A stretch of DNA of 64,000 nt from Thermothelomyces thermophilus ATCC 42464 (GCF_000226095.1 NC_016475.1:558001-622000), one strand, 5' to 3'; shown: positions 1 to 12,333, counted from the first letter of the stretch. Translations and numbers: made by a program. Notes: generated by a model from the letters alone, not told the origin.

Positions 1-1
1 T

Positions 2-3000
2 GTTACCTGCTATAACTACGGAAAGAAAGGACACTATAAGCGAGAATGCCGGAGCCTGAAGAAAGAATGGAAACTAGCCCCTGGAAAGGAAATTACGGCT
101 ATCGACGAAACCACCAAGGACGTTATCGAAGTAGCAGCCACGAGCTACGAAGACAAGGGCAATGATACAGACAGTCTCGGATACGACGGTGACGGTAAAG
201 ACGAACAAGCACCGTACTCTGAACTAGTCACTATAGACCTAGAGATAGGTCTTGCCGAATGGGATACGGCAGGAGAGTACGCACCACTAATTTCGATTCT
301 CCTAGCCTTAAGGCAGTAGGGTTTTATAGTTACGTAGAGGTAGGATAGATTGTAGACAACCGACACTTAAGGAATCGAAAGACCTGGACCTAATGTTCTA
401 TTCCTCTAGGAACGAATCGAATAGTATTATAACGAAGTTTTTTAGCTTAACGCGGAACTACGCGAACGGGATAAACGCTTGATTCAACTTACCTAGTAAA
501 GCGATAGAATGAGGGACGAAATAAAGAAACTCCGATATATTATGGAAACCATTAAAGGAGAATAGCCTATGACATACGATAGGCCTAATAGCTACGCCGA
601 GTATCTTGACGGCTAATAACTTAGTAACAACGTGTGGAACCTAGAATACTAGTTTATGCGCGCAAACCGCGGAAAGGACGAGCGTATGTGGGAAAGCTAC
701 TAGAAGAAACACTCCTATGTCAGCACTAGAGTATTTACGGTCTACGTATAATGGGAAGGATTCAGGAGAGAATTCCAATACCTCCCAGGCGACGCTACGC
801 GACTGCACCCTCGACACGAGGCACATGTACAAGTGCCCTAGTTCCAGTGTGTAGTACACGAATGCCAATACCACTTCCGCGACAAATTCGAAAATAATCA
901 CTAGCTAACCTGACAAGGAAATAAGAACGGAAGCTTACGCCCTATGGAATAGGTCTATAATGTAGGAAACAGAGCGGCCGAATTGCTCTAGAAGATCGAA
1001 GCCCGCAATTTAGAAGGCATCACGATAGTTCCAAGACGAGCCTGGCCTAGGCACTGCGGAACCGGACGAGACACATAGGACTCGTGCTAGAGTAACGATT
1101 ACCTCTATTACGTAGACAAAAAGAAATTACAAATTCGGGAGCTTCAGATAAAGCTATGGCACGTACGATGGAAAGCGGAACAGACCTAATAGTAGGAAGC
1201 CGCAAGTACCTAATGGCTTACGGAAATGAGCACGATCGACAAAGCCGCTATTAGCCGAACAACCGAAGAGGTTAGCACTAACCTAGGAAACGGGTCAGGG
1301 CCCTTCGAGGGGCCCGGAAACTATTAACGCCTGCGTAGTGGTGAGTGGTAGCGTAGTACAGGAGGGACTAGCGCAAGAGACCACTATATTGAGACCTCCT
1401 GGCAGAAATATAGGAAATCGCTACAATCTTTGGACGACGGCGGCAAGATAAGCGATTATAGATAATAGCATAGTGGAAATAGCACGAAATGCTTGTACTA
1501 GTAGATAGTGGAGTAGAGATAAATCTGATTTCGCCGACACTTGTAAATTAGCTACGGATACCCTAGAGAATAAAGCAGAAGCATAGCATAGTCAAAGGGC
1601 CATTTCCGACGTAATAGGTACGTAGAAAGACTAAACCGATCGACATCACTATGGCAGGGAAGACTATAGCAGTCATATTTAGCATCATAAACATAGGTAA
1701 TAACAAAGATATAATATTAGGGTTACCATAGTATGAAGATTATAACCCGGACATTAGCTAGAAGAATAGTGGCTACCTACAACCTCAAACAGAGTCGTAT
1801 TCGACTAGCGAGATAGGGAGTATACAAGGATCGTAAGTAGACGATACTTAGAGAAAGGCATGTCCTATAGATCCACCGTAAGAGACAGATAGTAGTAGAT
1901 AGACCACTACAGACTCTGGAAGAGGCGGCATAACGACATCAATATCGCGACAGGAGGAATAAGCTAAACCGCCGATAGCTGTTCTCTCCGTTGACGAATA
2001 TAGAGCACTGTAATTAGAGTAGTAGGTTAAGACAGGAGAAATCGCTAGTATCGCCACGGACGGAACCAAGTTCGTATACTATCAGAAAACCGAGAGACGA
2101 GACAAGACTAGGGAAGTACCGAAGGAGTACAAGGGACACCTAGCATTCGAACCAAAGCATCTAGAAGGATTACTAGAACACGGCCCATAGGATCACGAGA
2201 TCAAGCTTAAGGAAGGAGCATGACTAAAGTTCTTCAAGATTTACTATACGAGCTAGATATAGAACGAAGAACTTAAGCGATATTTAGAGGAGAACCTTTA
2301 AAGAGGACATATCCGCCCGTTAATATCGCTAGCAGGCTACCTAATCCTGTTTATGCCTAAGAAAGATGGAAAGCTACGGTTATACGTCGACTATCAGCAA
2401 CTTAACGAACAGACCGTGAAAAATCGATACCCGTTACCACTAATCTTACAGCTCCAAGATCAGTTAGCAGGAGCCTAATATTTTACACGTCTTGACTTGC
2501 CATCGGCCTATAACTATATACGGATCAAAGAAGGCGACGAGTGGAAAACGGCCTTTAGGATACCCTATAGCCACTATAAGTACCTCGTCATGCCATTCGG
2601 ATTTATAAATACGCCGGCAACGTTCTAAGCCCTAATTGATCAAGCTATCCGACCCTTTCTCGACAAATTTACGGTATATTATCTCGATAACATACTTATC
2701 TTCTCTAAGACGATAGACAAACACCAGAAGCACGTGGAAGTAGTGCTAGACGCGCTACACGCGCACAAGCTATCAATTAACAAGGAAAAGAGCGAATTCC
2801 ATGTCAGGAAGATAGTCTTTTTAGGATACAAAATATCCCCAGGACAAATCCGGATGGAACCTTCAAAGGTTAAAGCCATCAAGAATTGGCCACGACCGAC
2901 GTTAGTTACGGAAGTACGAAGTTTCATTAGATTTACAAACTTCTACCGGATGTTCATTAGGAACTTTGGAGCAATCGTACGACCTTTATACGAACTTACC

Positions 3001-5016
3001 AGGAAGAACGCTAAATTCCAATGGGAAGAGCAATATAAGCAAGCATTTACGCAGATCTGTAACGCTATTACTAAAGATCTAGTACTAGTACTGCTAGACC
3101 CTAAGAAGCCATTCGAGGTGGAAACGGACGCTTCAGACTATGCTATCGGAGGACAATTAGGATAATAAGACGAACAAGGGAAGCTACATCCTATAGCCTT
3201 CTTTTCTAAGAAGCTCGATAGACCACGTCTCAATTATCCGATCCATGACAAGGAACTACTTACGATTGTCGAAGCTTTCAAGGAATGGCGACCATACCTT
3301 AGTAGTACGATTAAATTAGTACAAATATATATAGATTATAAGAATTTATAATACTTTATAATGACAAAGGAACTTAACAGACAACAAATATAATAGGTAG
3401 AATTCCTCGTAGAATTCAACTTTGAGATCCGTTACAAGAAGGGCAAAGAAAACGTACGAGCAGACATTTTAAGTCGACGAACGGATCATACGAAAGGACA
3501 AACGGGAACAACACCACCGTTATTCAAGGAACGAACAGACGGAACGCTATATCACGAAACGCAGACACCCGTGGAAGACGATCTACTTAACTCGTTCCTC
3601 GAATGCTACGTAATCTTTCGAGAGGAAAGGATCAACAAGGCATAGTACCAAGTAACACCCGGACCAGTAGTACCTGACGGAGTAGAAGAAAAAGATGGGA
3701 AACTCTGGTACCAAGGCAAAGCGTACATCCACGACAAAGATCAATAGCTACGGATGATTCGAGAACTCCACGAGTCGAAACTCGGAGGATATAAAGGAGT
3801 TACGAAGACTGTCGCACAAGTCAAGAAACACTACGACTTTCTATAGTTAATGATACAAGTCAAGGAAGTTATACGGAACTACGACATCTGCAATCGGAGC
3901 AAAACGGCATAACATAAGCCGTATAGGCTACTTTAGCCACTACTAATAGCTAATAAACCATAGAGTTTAGTTACGATAGACTTTATTACGAAGCTACCAG
4001 AATCTAAGGATATAGCTATAGGAGTAACCTATGATAGTATTCTTACTATAGTAGATCGCCTAACCAAGTAGGCATACTTCTTTCCCTACAAGGAGTCCTA
4101 GACAGCAGAACAGTTAGCAGACGTGATCTATCGGCAAGTTGTATTAGTACATGCTTGGCCGCAAGAATGGATCACCGACAGAGACACGAAGTTCACGTCG
4201 AAGTTCTGGCAAGCGTTAATACAACGATTAGGCGTTAATAGCAAGCTATTAACGGCATATTACCCGCAGACCGACAGACAAACAGAGCGACTAAACTAAG
4301 TTATTAAGCAATACCTCCACTCTTACATTAATTACTAGCAAGACGACTAGGTCATGCTATTACCAATAGCACAACTCGCCTATAACACGACGCCAACAGA
4401 AACGACCAAAGTCACACCGTTTTTCGCAAACTACAGATATAAAGCAGACCTTAGGCAAGGACCAGAGGTCATAGTGCTAAGAGCAGTAGTCAAAGTAGAA
4501 CAGATGTATACACTATACGAGAAGCTTAAGAAGGAACTCGAGTTTGTCAAAACCAGAATAAAGAACTACTATGACAAACATAGGCTCGAGGGACCTCGCC
4601 TAGAGAGGGGAGACAAAGTCTACTTAATTATACGGAACTTACGAACCAAACGACCAAGTACGAAGCTAGACTTCAAGAAGGTCAGACCCTTCGTTATCAA
4701 GGAACGAATTTCGACATCTAACTATCGACTATCGTTACCGTCATCTATGCGACTACGGACGGATGTTTTTCATATTTCACTTCTCGAACCAGCACCAAAG
4801 AACGCCAAGGTTGCTACGCATATCGAAGCAAAGGACGAAGAGGAAGAATAGGACGTCAAAGAAATTCTAGATTTATATATTATCAACGGGGAACTGCAGT
4901 ACCTAGTCAAATAGCTTGATTTTAGACTAGAAGACAACTCATAGGAACTAGTCAAGAACTTAAACTACCCTAAGAAACTAGAACAGTTCTACCGGCAGAA
5001 CCCGGATCGACCGTAG
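2..5016 (+). pseudogene. G1 gag-pol polyprotein, RIP-inactivated
   Basis: A CCHC zinc knuckle lies at 8-49 (CYNYGKKGHYKREC) with its second Cys changed to Tyr. A spacer of about 470 codons follows, with a possible Cys/His motif near 848-901. The protease motif DSG is at 1504-1512. Reverse transcriptase covers about 2280-2950; its catalytic box YLDD reads YLDN at 2680-2691. RNase H (TDAS) is near 3127. The integrase zinc region is near 3760-3910 and its core near 3965-4300 (VTIDF, ITDRDTKF, PQTDRQTE). A chromodomain sits at about 4855-5013. The zinc knuckle is in a different frame from protease-to-integrase, so either programmed frameshifting or an indel separates gag and pol. In life it would make the virus-like particle and copy and integrate the element; the chromodomain is thought to guide integration to chromatin marks. 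Confidence 0.93.
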
Positions 5017-5613
5017 GCACTAGCTCGGACAAAACGGCCAAGTCGGCCTCTGACAAATCCAGGCCTAAAGAAGACCAGTCAAATAGGACGTCAGCACCCC
5101 AGGACCGTACATCACTAATAACACGTGCTTCGGACTCCCGCACCCTCCGTTCTTCCGCCTCTATTTCCTCTAGAGACTGCATACCTCGACGAAATAGCTC
5201 GGAACCCTGCTCCTTCAAGAAACGTTTCTAGCGACGAAGACGAGCTAATCGACCGACAGCCGTCTAAAGTTAAGTCTAAAGGATAAAAAGGGCCTCTTTA
5301 GCATCGGCCTCTTCTTGTTCTACACGCTTTTATTCGGATATAATCTTCGTTACTATAAAGAATCAGCCACGAACATTAAAGGCAACAAACCAGGTCACGA
5401 ACAAGCAGACGCTACGTCGGAACCATCGTAAGAACGACCCTAACGTACGCACTCGCTATAGCGAGAAGAGCCTGACGCCATACGACAAGCCAAGTTCTGC
5501 TTAAAACACTACGAACACGGCATAACGTCCACGCCAGAAGAATCAATAAAAGAAGCAAGCGCAGCGCGCTGTTAGGATTTCGAGGATCGGTGCTTAGAAA
5601 CACGATCTGCTAT
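4970..5613 (-). pseudogene. G1 antisense ORF (Zn-cluster-like, coiled coil)
   Basis: Runs opposite to gag-pol, between pol and the 3' LTR. The C-terminal 82 codons are open (4970-5218). They hold a coiled-coil-like stretch with the phrase KLFRRGM-type motif (here ELFRRGMQSLEE) and the end GRTVLVS. The likely start codon at 5611-5613 has become ATA, and the length is not a multiple of three, so there is at least one indel plus RIP damage. The Cys-rich N-terminal half matches the one readable in G2. The 3' end overlaps the pol 3' end by about 45 nt tail to tail. Function is unknown. I recall similar small hypothetical proteins next to ascomycete gypsy elements, but this is from memory only. Confidence 0.7.
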
Positions 5614-5680
5614 CTTATTAGTCACTAGCAGTATAGGAAAAGGGAAAAATTACAAGGCATACGTGGAAAGGATGTTAGCG

Positions 5681-5722
5681 CTATTTGAAACGGCCTAAAA
5701 GAGGGCTTTCGGGTCGAAAGCC
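5681..5722 (-). promoter_or_regulatory. Conserved stem-loop and TTTCAAATAG box ahead of the antisense ORF (G1)
   Basis: The stem GGCTTTCG/CGAAAGCC with a 3-nt loop is at 5704-5722. A box reading CGTTTCAAATAG on the minus strand is at 5681-5692, about 70 nt upstream of the antisense start. The same pair occurs in G2-G5. A core promoter role is inferred from position and conservation only. Confidence 0.5.
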
Positions 5723-5724
5723 TT

Positions 5725-5739
5725 AAAGGAGGGGCATCG
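5725..5739 (+). other. Polypurine tract of G1
   Basis: A purine run, aaaggagggg, directly precedes the 3' LTR. This is the expected plus-strand primer for LTR retrotransposon reverse transcription. The same motif is seen reversed next to the left LTR of the minus-oriented copies. Confidence 0.7.
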
Positions 5740-6167
5740 TGTCACGGAAATATGTATACAGATGCCGCCTAAGCCACTGGCACGAATAGGCCAATCAAGC
5801 CGAAGGAATAATAGACCAATCAGGACGGGATCACGCTTGGCAAGGAATGATCCTAACAGAGGATCACCGGCTCACGATATGAGCCAGGTAAGCCAGTATA
5901 AATGATCACCACGACTGCTAGTGATCCTAGGAGTATATATACATGTAAATAGTCACTCGTTATAGTGGACTCTAGGAGTTCACTAGTGGTAACAATCACA
6001 ATCACAGTACTTATACCAAGCATTGCTAATTACTATAAGAGACAACTCTAAGTGTTGTTGTGAACCCTTTGGCTTCACCGAATCCCTCAGACGACCTGCC
6101 TGCTTGTCCCGCTCAACCCACCTCCGTCTGGACCCTTTCAGAAGCAGTCTGAGTTGGGTTTGTCACA
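5740..6167 (+). repeat. 3' LTR of G1 (U3 type A, 428 bp)
   Basis: Begins TGTCACGG and ends TTTGTCACA, as in the full copies G2-G5 read on their own strand. A TATA-like TATATATAC is at 5934-5942, downstream of several GATCC/GGATC repeats. The 3' half (R-U5) is shared by all G copies, while the 5' half is the type A U3 shared with G2 and G4. Confidence 0.9.
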
Positions 6168-6172
6168 TACAG

Positions 6173-8700
6173 GCTTTGCCGCCGCCACGGATAACGAGGA
6201 GGAAGTTCGGAACAACCTGGCAATAGGTAGCCTAGTCCGAGTATACTATAAGGATATGACCTTATACTTTGATTCCGAGGGCAAAGACCTTGCTATACCC
6301 TAGAATAACCTATAGCGTACACCTCCTCTGGCCATTACTAACAATCAATCTGGTATATATGATACCTTTGGCCCCCTATACCTATAATTCCTAGACGACG
6401 CTATCGTCAAATAGTGCTATAATAGTAAGACAGGTGCTATAGCCTAAGTCCTAGGTAATGTCATTAATATGGTCTAAATTAGTGCTAGTAAGTATAATAT
6501 AGTTTACCTCCTGGCTATATACTATTTCATTAATAGCTGCTAGTCCTAGGGAGAGCAAATGACCGTGGCTAACTATAAGACCTTCTATAGTACAGATAAG
6601 GATAATGCTACTAAGATCCCTTACCTAGAGGCTAGATTTGCCTTCGTTAGAGTCGACGATAAGATAAAGGCTATACTCTTTAATATCATTGCCGGCACCA
6701 CGGTCGTAGTTAACCTATGTAAGGCTACTAAGGCTAAGATCTATTATATTATATTAGTGCTATTCCTTGCTAAGTAGTACGAGACCTTGAACCTATAGGG
6801 AGGATTCTAGCCTTATACTATTAACGGTAATATAGTATATAAAACGGACGATAACTATACGGTTATATATAGCTAACGTATTAGTATAATTAGATAGGTG
6901 CTAATTAATCTATATAAGGTACGTAAGTACAAAGAACTAGCTACTAATAGCCTTAACGAGCTAGTAGACTAGGATAATAGGCTAACCTCTACTATTATTA
7001 ATCAAGATCGCTATTACTAAGGTATAGGACATGGTGAACAAGAAAAGGCCGCTAACGCCCCTAATTACATACTAGGCAATTCCGACGCTTAAGCCTACCG
7101 ACCGCCTGTCCTATAAATCGGATATAGCTTAACTAGAGTAGAATTACTAAGACTCCGGCTCTACTAACGCCACTACCTAGGACGTGACCGTATACCTATA
7201 TATGCCTACTAGTCTACCTATAACTATATAATAGGGCACTAGGTACTATAATAATAAGGGTATATTGGTCGTTACCAAAACTATAGTTACTACCACTACT
7301 ACTCTGACATCCTAGGCCTTGCTATGGCTAGATCTGACACTCTACCTACCTAAGCCTATACCCTAGCCTATCACGCTAACTAGGCATGCTTAGCATAGGG
7401 TACCTACCGGCAGGTTCGTCTATAGAAGCAAAAGGGACCCTGATAACGACAAAGAGGCCAAATCACAGGCCAGATTTAGTAATGCCTATATTGTCTTCGA
7501 TAGCGTTAAGGAGGTAGAAAACACCCTTATAGGTATAGAGTTTGACCCCTTTACTAGTACTAGGGTTATTAAGTCCGGCCTATTATACCTATCTATAAGT
7601 ATATTAATTAGGCCTATTAAGGATTACCTTACCTACGCCTGCTAGGAGTGCTACGGCAATAAGGACATGCTTATCTATACCTGCTACTAGATCTACCACT
7701 ACTACGAGAAGGCCGGCAGTGACTCTTTCAAGGCCAACCTAGCTATATATAGCCTTAGGAAGAAACTAGAGACTATATATAAAACGTATTATACTACTAG
7801 TATAGTATCTACTAGTATACTAGAGCCTAAGGAACTATTAATAGCTTATATCTATATGCCTAAAAGAGATAATAATGCTCTAGTTAATGGCTACCTATTT
7901 AAGCTTAGCTACCTATATTATAGCCTGCCTAGCTACTAGGCTATATAGCCTATACCTATATAAGTTATCGCTACCTAAGGTATAGCTAAAGATAACAAGG
8001 CTAATAAAGACTTTGCCAAGCACTAGTAATTAACTACTAAGGCCGACCTTCTTAGGCTAGCTTAGACTATAGTTTAGAGGTAAGATAAGGCTACTAATAG
8101 CGTTACTAAGGCCCTTAACTAGATTAAGGAAGAGCTTAAGTAACTATGGGAGACTTCGACGGCTATAAACAATAGCTATACAACCACCCTCGACTAGAAG
8201 AAGGGCGTAGATAAGAAGCTACAGCAGCTTGAAGGTATAGTCACCCGGCTAAGCAAGCGTACCATGTCAGCCACCACACTATAGAGGGCTCCTAGAACCC
8301 AGGTGCCTATGGCTCGGCCACCGCCAGCCACCGCAAGGGCCGGCGCCCCTCCTAGCTTAATCGCCTGTACGGTCGTATAATCGCCGCCCGCGACTACAGG
8401 CTAGAAACGACTACGGCCAGAGACGCTAGCGTAGGAGAGCCCCTTATACAAGAGGGCTACAAGCGCTCTCTACGGTAGCCATACCCTGGCCAGGGACACC
8501 TAAGCCAGGGCCAGGACTCTTACGTGCCTATAGTAAGAGCGCCCGTCGGCCCTGTCTATATTCCTAGACAACCTAGGCCTAGCTAGTAGTAAGAAGGACT
8601 AACGGATAGGCAGATAGATAGATATAACTATAGGATAGAGGAACGATTATAAGGACTATCGCTATAGAATGGCTAATATATTTACTAAGTTATAATAGGT
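6173..8700 (+). pseudogene. Unidentified RIP-mutated long ORF, gag-like tail possible
   Basis: Plus-strand frames stay open for long runs if TAG/TAA are read as Trp/Gln, for example 6559-6777 and a frame from about 7425 to 8700. The latter part has a coiled-coil-like section near 8050-8270 and then a Pro/Ala/Arg-rich section. I do not recognise the family: no reverse transcriptase, transposase or zinc knuckle is evident. A capsid-like gene of another retroelement is one option. The left end was displaced by the G1 insertion and lies outside the window. The right end stops near a T-run at 8706-8715. Confidence 0.4.
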
Positions 8701-8869
8701 CGTTATTTTTTTTTTCGAACCCCTGGTACCTATTATGATATATAACTGCTAGTAGGTTAGATCTAACTGACCTACCAATAGGGATGATAAGCTAGGGTAT
8801 TAATATATATTTAGATAGTGTCTCTAAGTGCCTCTGGCACTTAGAATAATTAATGTATCTTATCACTAC
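8701..8869. other. Unassigned junction sequence with a 21-nt palindrome
   Basis: Lies between the unknown plus-strand ORF and the copia integrase fragment. It holds a T-run at 8706-8715 and the inverted repeat CTAAGTGCC-TCT-GGCACTTAG at 8824-8844. No gene was seen. It could be the end of one of the flanking elements. Confidence 0.4.
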
Positions 8870-9335
8870 TTCTGTAGACCTTACTAGTTGGTCTAGGAGT
8901 GCCGCCTATGGCGTGAATACCACTATAGTGTCGTTCCTTTGTAGCCTTTCTAAGCTATACTAATTATAGCTACCGAGCTATAGCATTATTAATACTATAT
9001 AGAACCGCTTATATAGTGACTTCTAGTTATAGGTTAGCTTAAGTAACCTATTATTAAGGTAGATAATAGCTTTAGATATCTCTATTTATAGTTATATTAG
9101 GAGGTTAGTGCTAATAGCTATAGCTATAATCTTTTCTTTAATTATACCCCCTAAGTATTCTATACCTCCATTCTATACCTATATATAAGGAGCGAAAGGC
9201 TTAATTTTAATACCTTATTATTAGAGATATATCTTAATCTTATTAGCTATAATGAATTTATTATTATACTTAACCACTTTAGGTTAGATTCGGTACTATA
9301 TTTATAGTAGTTTAAATAAGTATTTAATAGCTATT
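8870..9335 (-). pseudogene. Ty1/copia integrase fragment, downstream half
   Basis: The minus strand reads YTPEQNGGIERSG-like sequence (the stretch with the catalytic Glu of copia integrase), followed by a decayed analogue of the usual ANLP/LWIE..KAAVYLNNRTP region. Gln/Trp codons are now stops. The frame joins exactly to the copia integrase at 30267-30560 when the LINE between them is removed. The identity of 8720-8870 is unclear; it contains a perfect palindrome (8824-8844). Confidence 0.72.
9321..9335. repeat. Left target-site duplicate of the LINE (15 bp)
   Basis: TATTTAATAGCTATT here is repeated exactly at 30252-30266, at the other end of the LINE. Both lie in copia integrase sequence, and the frame is restored when one copy and the LINE are removed. 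Confidence 0.8.
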
Positions 9336-9439
9336 ATCATTATCATTATTATTAGTCCTACACCGCTATGCTAACAAGCATGCTAGAGCCTCTCTAGTTA
9401 TATATAAAGGAAACCGTACCTAATAGGCCGGATAAAAAC

Positions 9440-12333
9440 CTCTATCCCACTTTTTAACGCCCAATCTAAGATACTAATACACTATATAGAAAAGGAGAAG
9501 TAGCTAGAATAGCCCTATAGAGGCCTTACCTCCCGGTCTAGCCTCCTCGCAAGGTAGTATTCCGGAAGCCTCCCTAGGTCCATTAGCCACTATAGAACCC
9601 TCCTTGCCAAACGATAGTTACAGGCCCCTATACCCTGTAAAACGAGGTCTGGGTCCCTTTGCGACCGTATTTCCCAGGATTCCCACGTTCGGCTTCTTGG
9701 TAGGTTCAGGCACTATACGACCAGGTGCTCGACAGTCTCCCTCCCCTGGCCACAGGCACAGTAGGGGGTACTGACCCCTAGGACTTAAACCCTAAAAAGG
9801 AAGTCGTAGAGGCCAATAGCCCCTGTATAGGCCTGTACTAGTAGGGAGCTCTAGGCCTTTGTCAGGCCCTGATGCCTTTATAGGCCTTCCCCTATAAAAA
9901 CTAGGCATAGGGGGTCCTTATCTGATACACGCTATATCCTCCTACCGGCTTGGTCGGCCCTCTAGCGGCTACTCTAGCTTACTACCATGGCCAGCTCTAT
10001 GGCCTATAGCCTTCTTTGTAGGGTCTATAAAGGGGGTCGACCCTCTCTATAGCCCTTCTAAACCTACTACCGGACAGTCGATCTTGCTACCTCTAGGGCT
10101 ATAGGCCTCGGCTCCTGGCTCCTTGCCCTGGCCCTTCTTTTCTAGAACCTCTAGCTTAGCCTGTTATAGGCCTATTGGATAAGAGCCCTTATAGGGACCT
10201 AGGGGGCCCCCGGGCCTGTCCTAGTCTATAGGAGTGGCTAGTCGAGTTTGGCTTCGAAGTTAGCTAGCCTCTTATTAAGGTATAGGTCAAGGGGTAGTAC
10301 CTAGGCTTCCGTCTCGAGGCACTAGATAGGGGTAGCCTTATAGGCCCTGGTAACTACTCAAAGGGCCCTGTGCTAGGCCTTCGATAGTTCCCTAGTAGGG
10401 CCTTCTAGCTTGCCCCCTGGCTTGGTAGGCTTATAGAAGCTCGAGGCCCTGTAAGCTAGGGCGCTACGGATATACTTGGTATAGACCTTATAGGCCTATA
10501 GGAGGCCGGGGCCCTAGGTCCTTGTAGCAAGCCTAGTTAGGGCAAACTCCTAGGTTTCTAGCTTCTTGGCTACCTTTACATAGTAGGGGCCCTACTATAG
10601 CCTCTAGTCTAGCTAGACCCCTAGGAATCTGGCCGACTTTGACAGGGCTATAGTAGTGGTACCCCCTCCGGGCCGTAAGAGCTCTAGCGGTCGCGACCAC
10701 TATTTCCGGCCCCTGTTAAAGTAAATAAGTTCGCACTTTTCTAGGGCAAAAGCTATACCTTAGGTCTTTGCCTACTATAGGTAGGCCTTCTAAGCCCTTT
10801 ATAACTGACCATTATAGGCCTCTTCGGCCCTCCTAAAGGCTAGAAGGTTAGTATCGTTAGTAAAGCCTATTAAACTGACCATAGGGCAAGCCTAGCGAAT
10901 GGCCTAGTAAAGGGAGGCTATATAGAGGATAAATAGTATAGGGGAGAGGGGTGACCCCTAGGGGACCCCGGCCCTTACTACTATATCCTCTGTTTCCTAG
11001 CTATCGAAGTAAAGGATAGCCACCTTATCCTATAGCTACTCCCTAACCTAGACTACTAACCACTTTGGGAAGCCCTGGCTCTATAAAGTGGCTAGTAGCT
11101 AGGTGTAGTTAATAGTGTCGAAAGCCCCTAAGATGTCAAGCTAAAGGAGGGAGGTAGCTACCTTATACCTCTAGGCCTCCTAGACCTAAGCCATAATAAG
11201 CCGGATAGCTAGTTCTATAGACCTATATTCCCGGTTACCTATCTGTTCGGCCAGTAGGAGCCTATAGGCCTTTACGATGGCCATTACCTTCTAGATAACT
11301 ATAGCTTCTAATACCTTGCCTATTATTAGTAAAAGTACTATAGGCCTATAGCTACCTAGGGTAAAGTAGGCCTATAGGGGTTTGCCAGGCTTATAAAGGA
11401 CTACTATCTTAGCCCTTTTAAACTAGGCTAGGAAATAGCTAAGCCGGAGGCTCTCTAAGGCTAATATAGCTAGTATCCGGTAGAGCGGCCGCCTACAGGC
11501 CTTTAGTAGGCCTATAGGGAGGAGGTCCTCCCTTAGGGCCTTCTATAAGGCCGCTCTAGCCAGTACTGCCCTGACTTTGCCTACCGTAACCCTCTAACTT
11601 ATCTCGAGCTTTGGCTCTTAGTGGCCGTTTAGTTCTAGGTTATCGATATCCGAAAGATCTGCCTCTAGGTTCGGAAAGAACTTATTAGCTAATGCCCTAG
11701 CCTTCTATTAGTAGGTTATAAGCCCTCCTTTAAAGGCCGGAAGCTTTAGGAGATTAACTAATAGGTAGCTCTATAGCCTTGCCTACCGCTCTAGTCTCTA
11801 TAATAGGTCCGGCCGGTTGGTTACCTCCTATAATGTAGCCCTCTAGCTTTTGGTCTTTGTGGTTATGATAGTCTTAGCCTAATCCTATAGGGCCTGCCGA
11901 AGTACTTCCTATGTATAGGGGTTTAGGGTACCCCTATAGGCCTTCTCTGCCTCCTTAGCCCTCTTCTAGGCCTCTCGAACCTCCTTTGTCTACTATCGAG
12001 CTCGTTTACCACCTATACCAGCCTTCTTTACCAGGGCCAAGGCCGTAGCTATCTCCTTAAGGGCCTCTATAAGCCTGTCAAAGGCCTGTAGAAGGTCCTT
12101 TAGGCCCTGGAAGACAGGCCCGGCTAGGGCCGATACCTACCTACTAAGCTAGAGTAGGAGGTAGGCTGCCTCGGCCTATACGACCTCCTTATCTAGGCTC
12201 TTCTAGTCCTACCCTTTGCTAGCTAGCGCAGACCTATTAGTCCCCTAGAGGGAGACATTTAGAGCCTATAGGTAGTAGTCAGATTTCTTATATTCCATAA
12301 TATCCTTATAGGTTACTTCTAGTCTAGCCAAGG
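9440..12333 (-). pseudogene. LINE ORF2: reverse transcriptase and C-terminal Cys motif
   Basis: The minus strand shows the LINE signature KPGKP...YRPI..L..IGKVLEA near 11330-11400. The catalytic box, normally F-A/V-DD, reads FTNDTNLL at 10840-10864, so the two key positions are altered in a way expected from TpG to TpA changes. Nearby GVPQGSPLSPILF-type sequence is near 10930-10980. A C-terminal C-x-C...H...C motif with GQGRETVEHL lies near 9715-9765. Many Trp/Gln codons are stops. The role was target-primed reverse transcription. A solo LTR (12334-12783) cuts this part from the endonuclease. Confidence 0.85.

Larger units (their letters stand above)
1..6167 (+). mobile_element. Gypsy chromovirus copy G1, 5'-truncated by the window edge
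   Basis: This is the 3' part of a Ty3/gypsy LTR retrotransposon. Visible in order are a gag zinc knuckle, a spacer, protease, reverse transcriptase, RNase H, integrase, chromodomain, an antisense ORF, a polypurine tract and the 3' LTR. It is the least mutated of the five G-family copies, with open stretches of 143 and 165 codons in pol, but still has many TAG/TAA stops at expected Trp/Gln codons (RIP). The presumed right target duplicate is tacag (6168-6172); the left one lies outside the window. It sits in an unidentified ORF that continues from 6173. Confidence 0.93.

Noticed and set aside
145-901. Minus-strand ORFs opposite the G1 gag-spacer
   Set aside because: They are antisense to a readable gag-pol frame. 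The same antisense frames reappear as open stretches in G2-G5 (for example 19246-19560, 27619-27807), but they have no recognisable protein features and fall in a conserved sense-coding region.
1848-2069. Minus-strand ORF repeated in all G copies (17889-18110, 25901-26104, 46079-46363, 60203-60424)
   Set aside because: Seen in every copy only because the sense sequence (protease to reverse transcriptase linker) is conserved. It is a shadow of pol.
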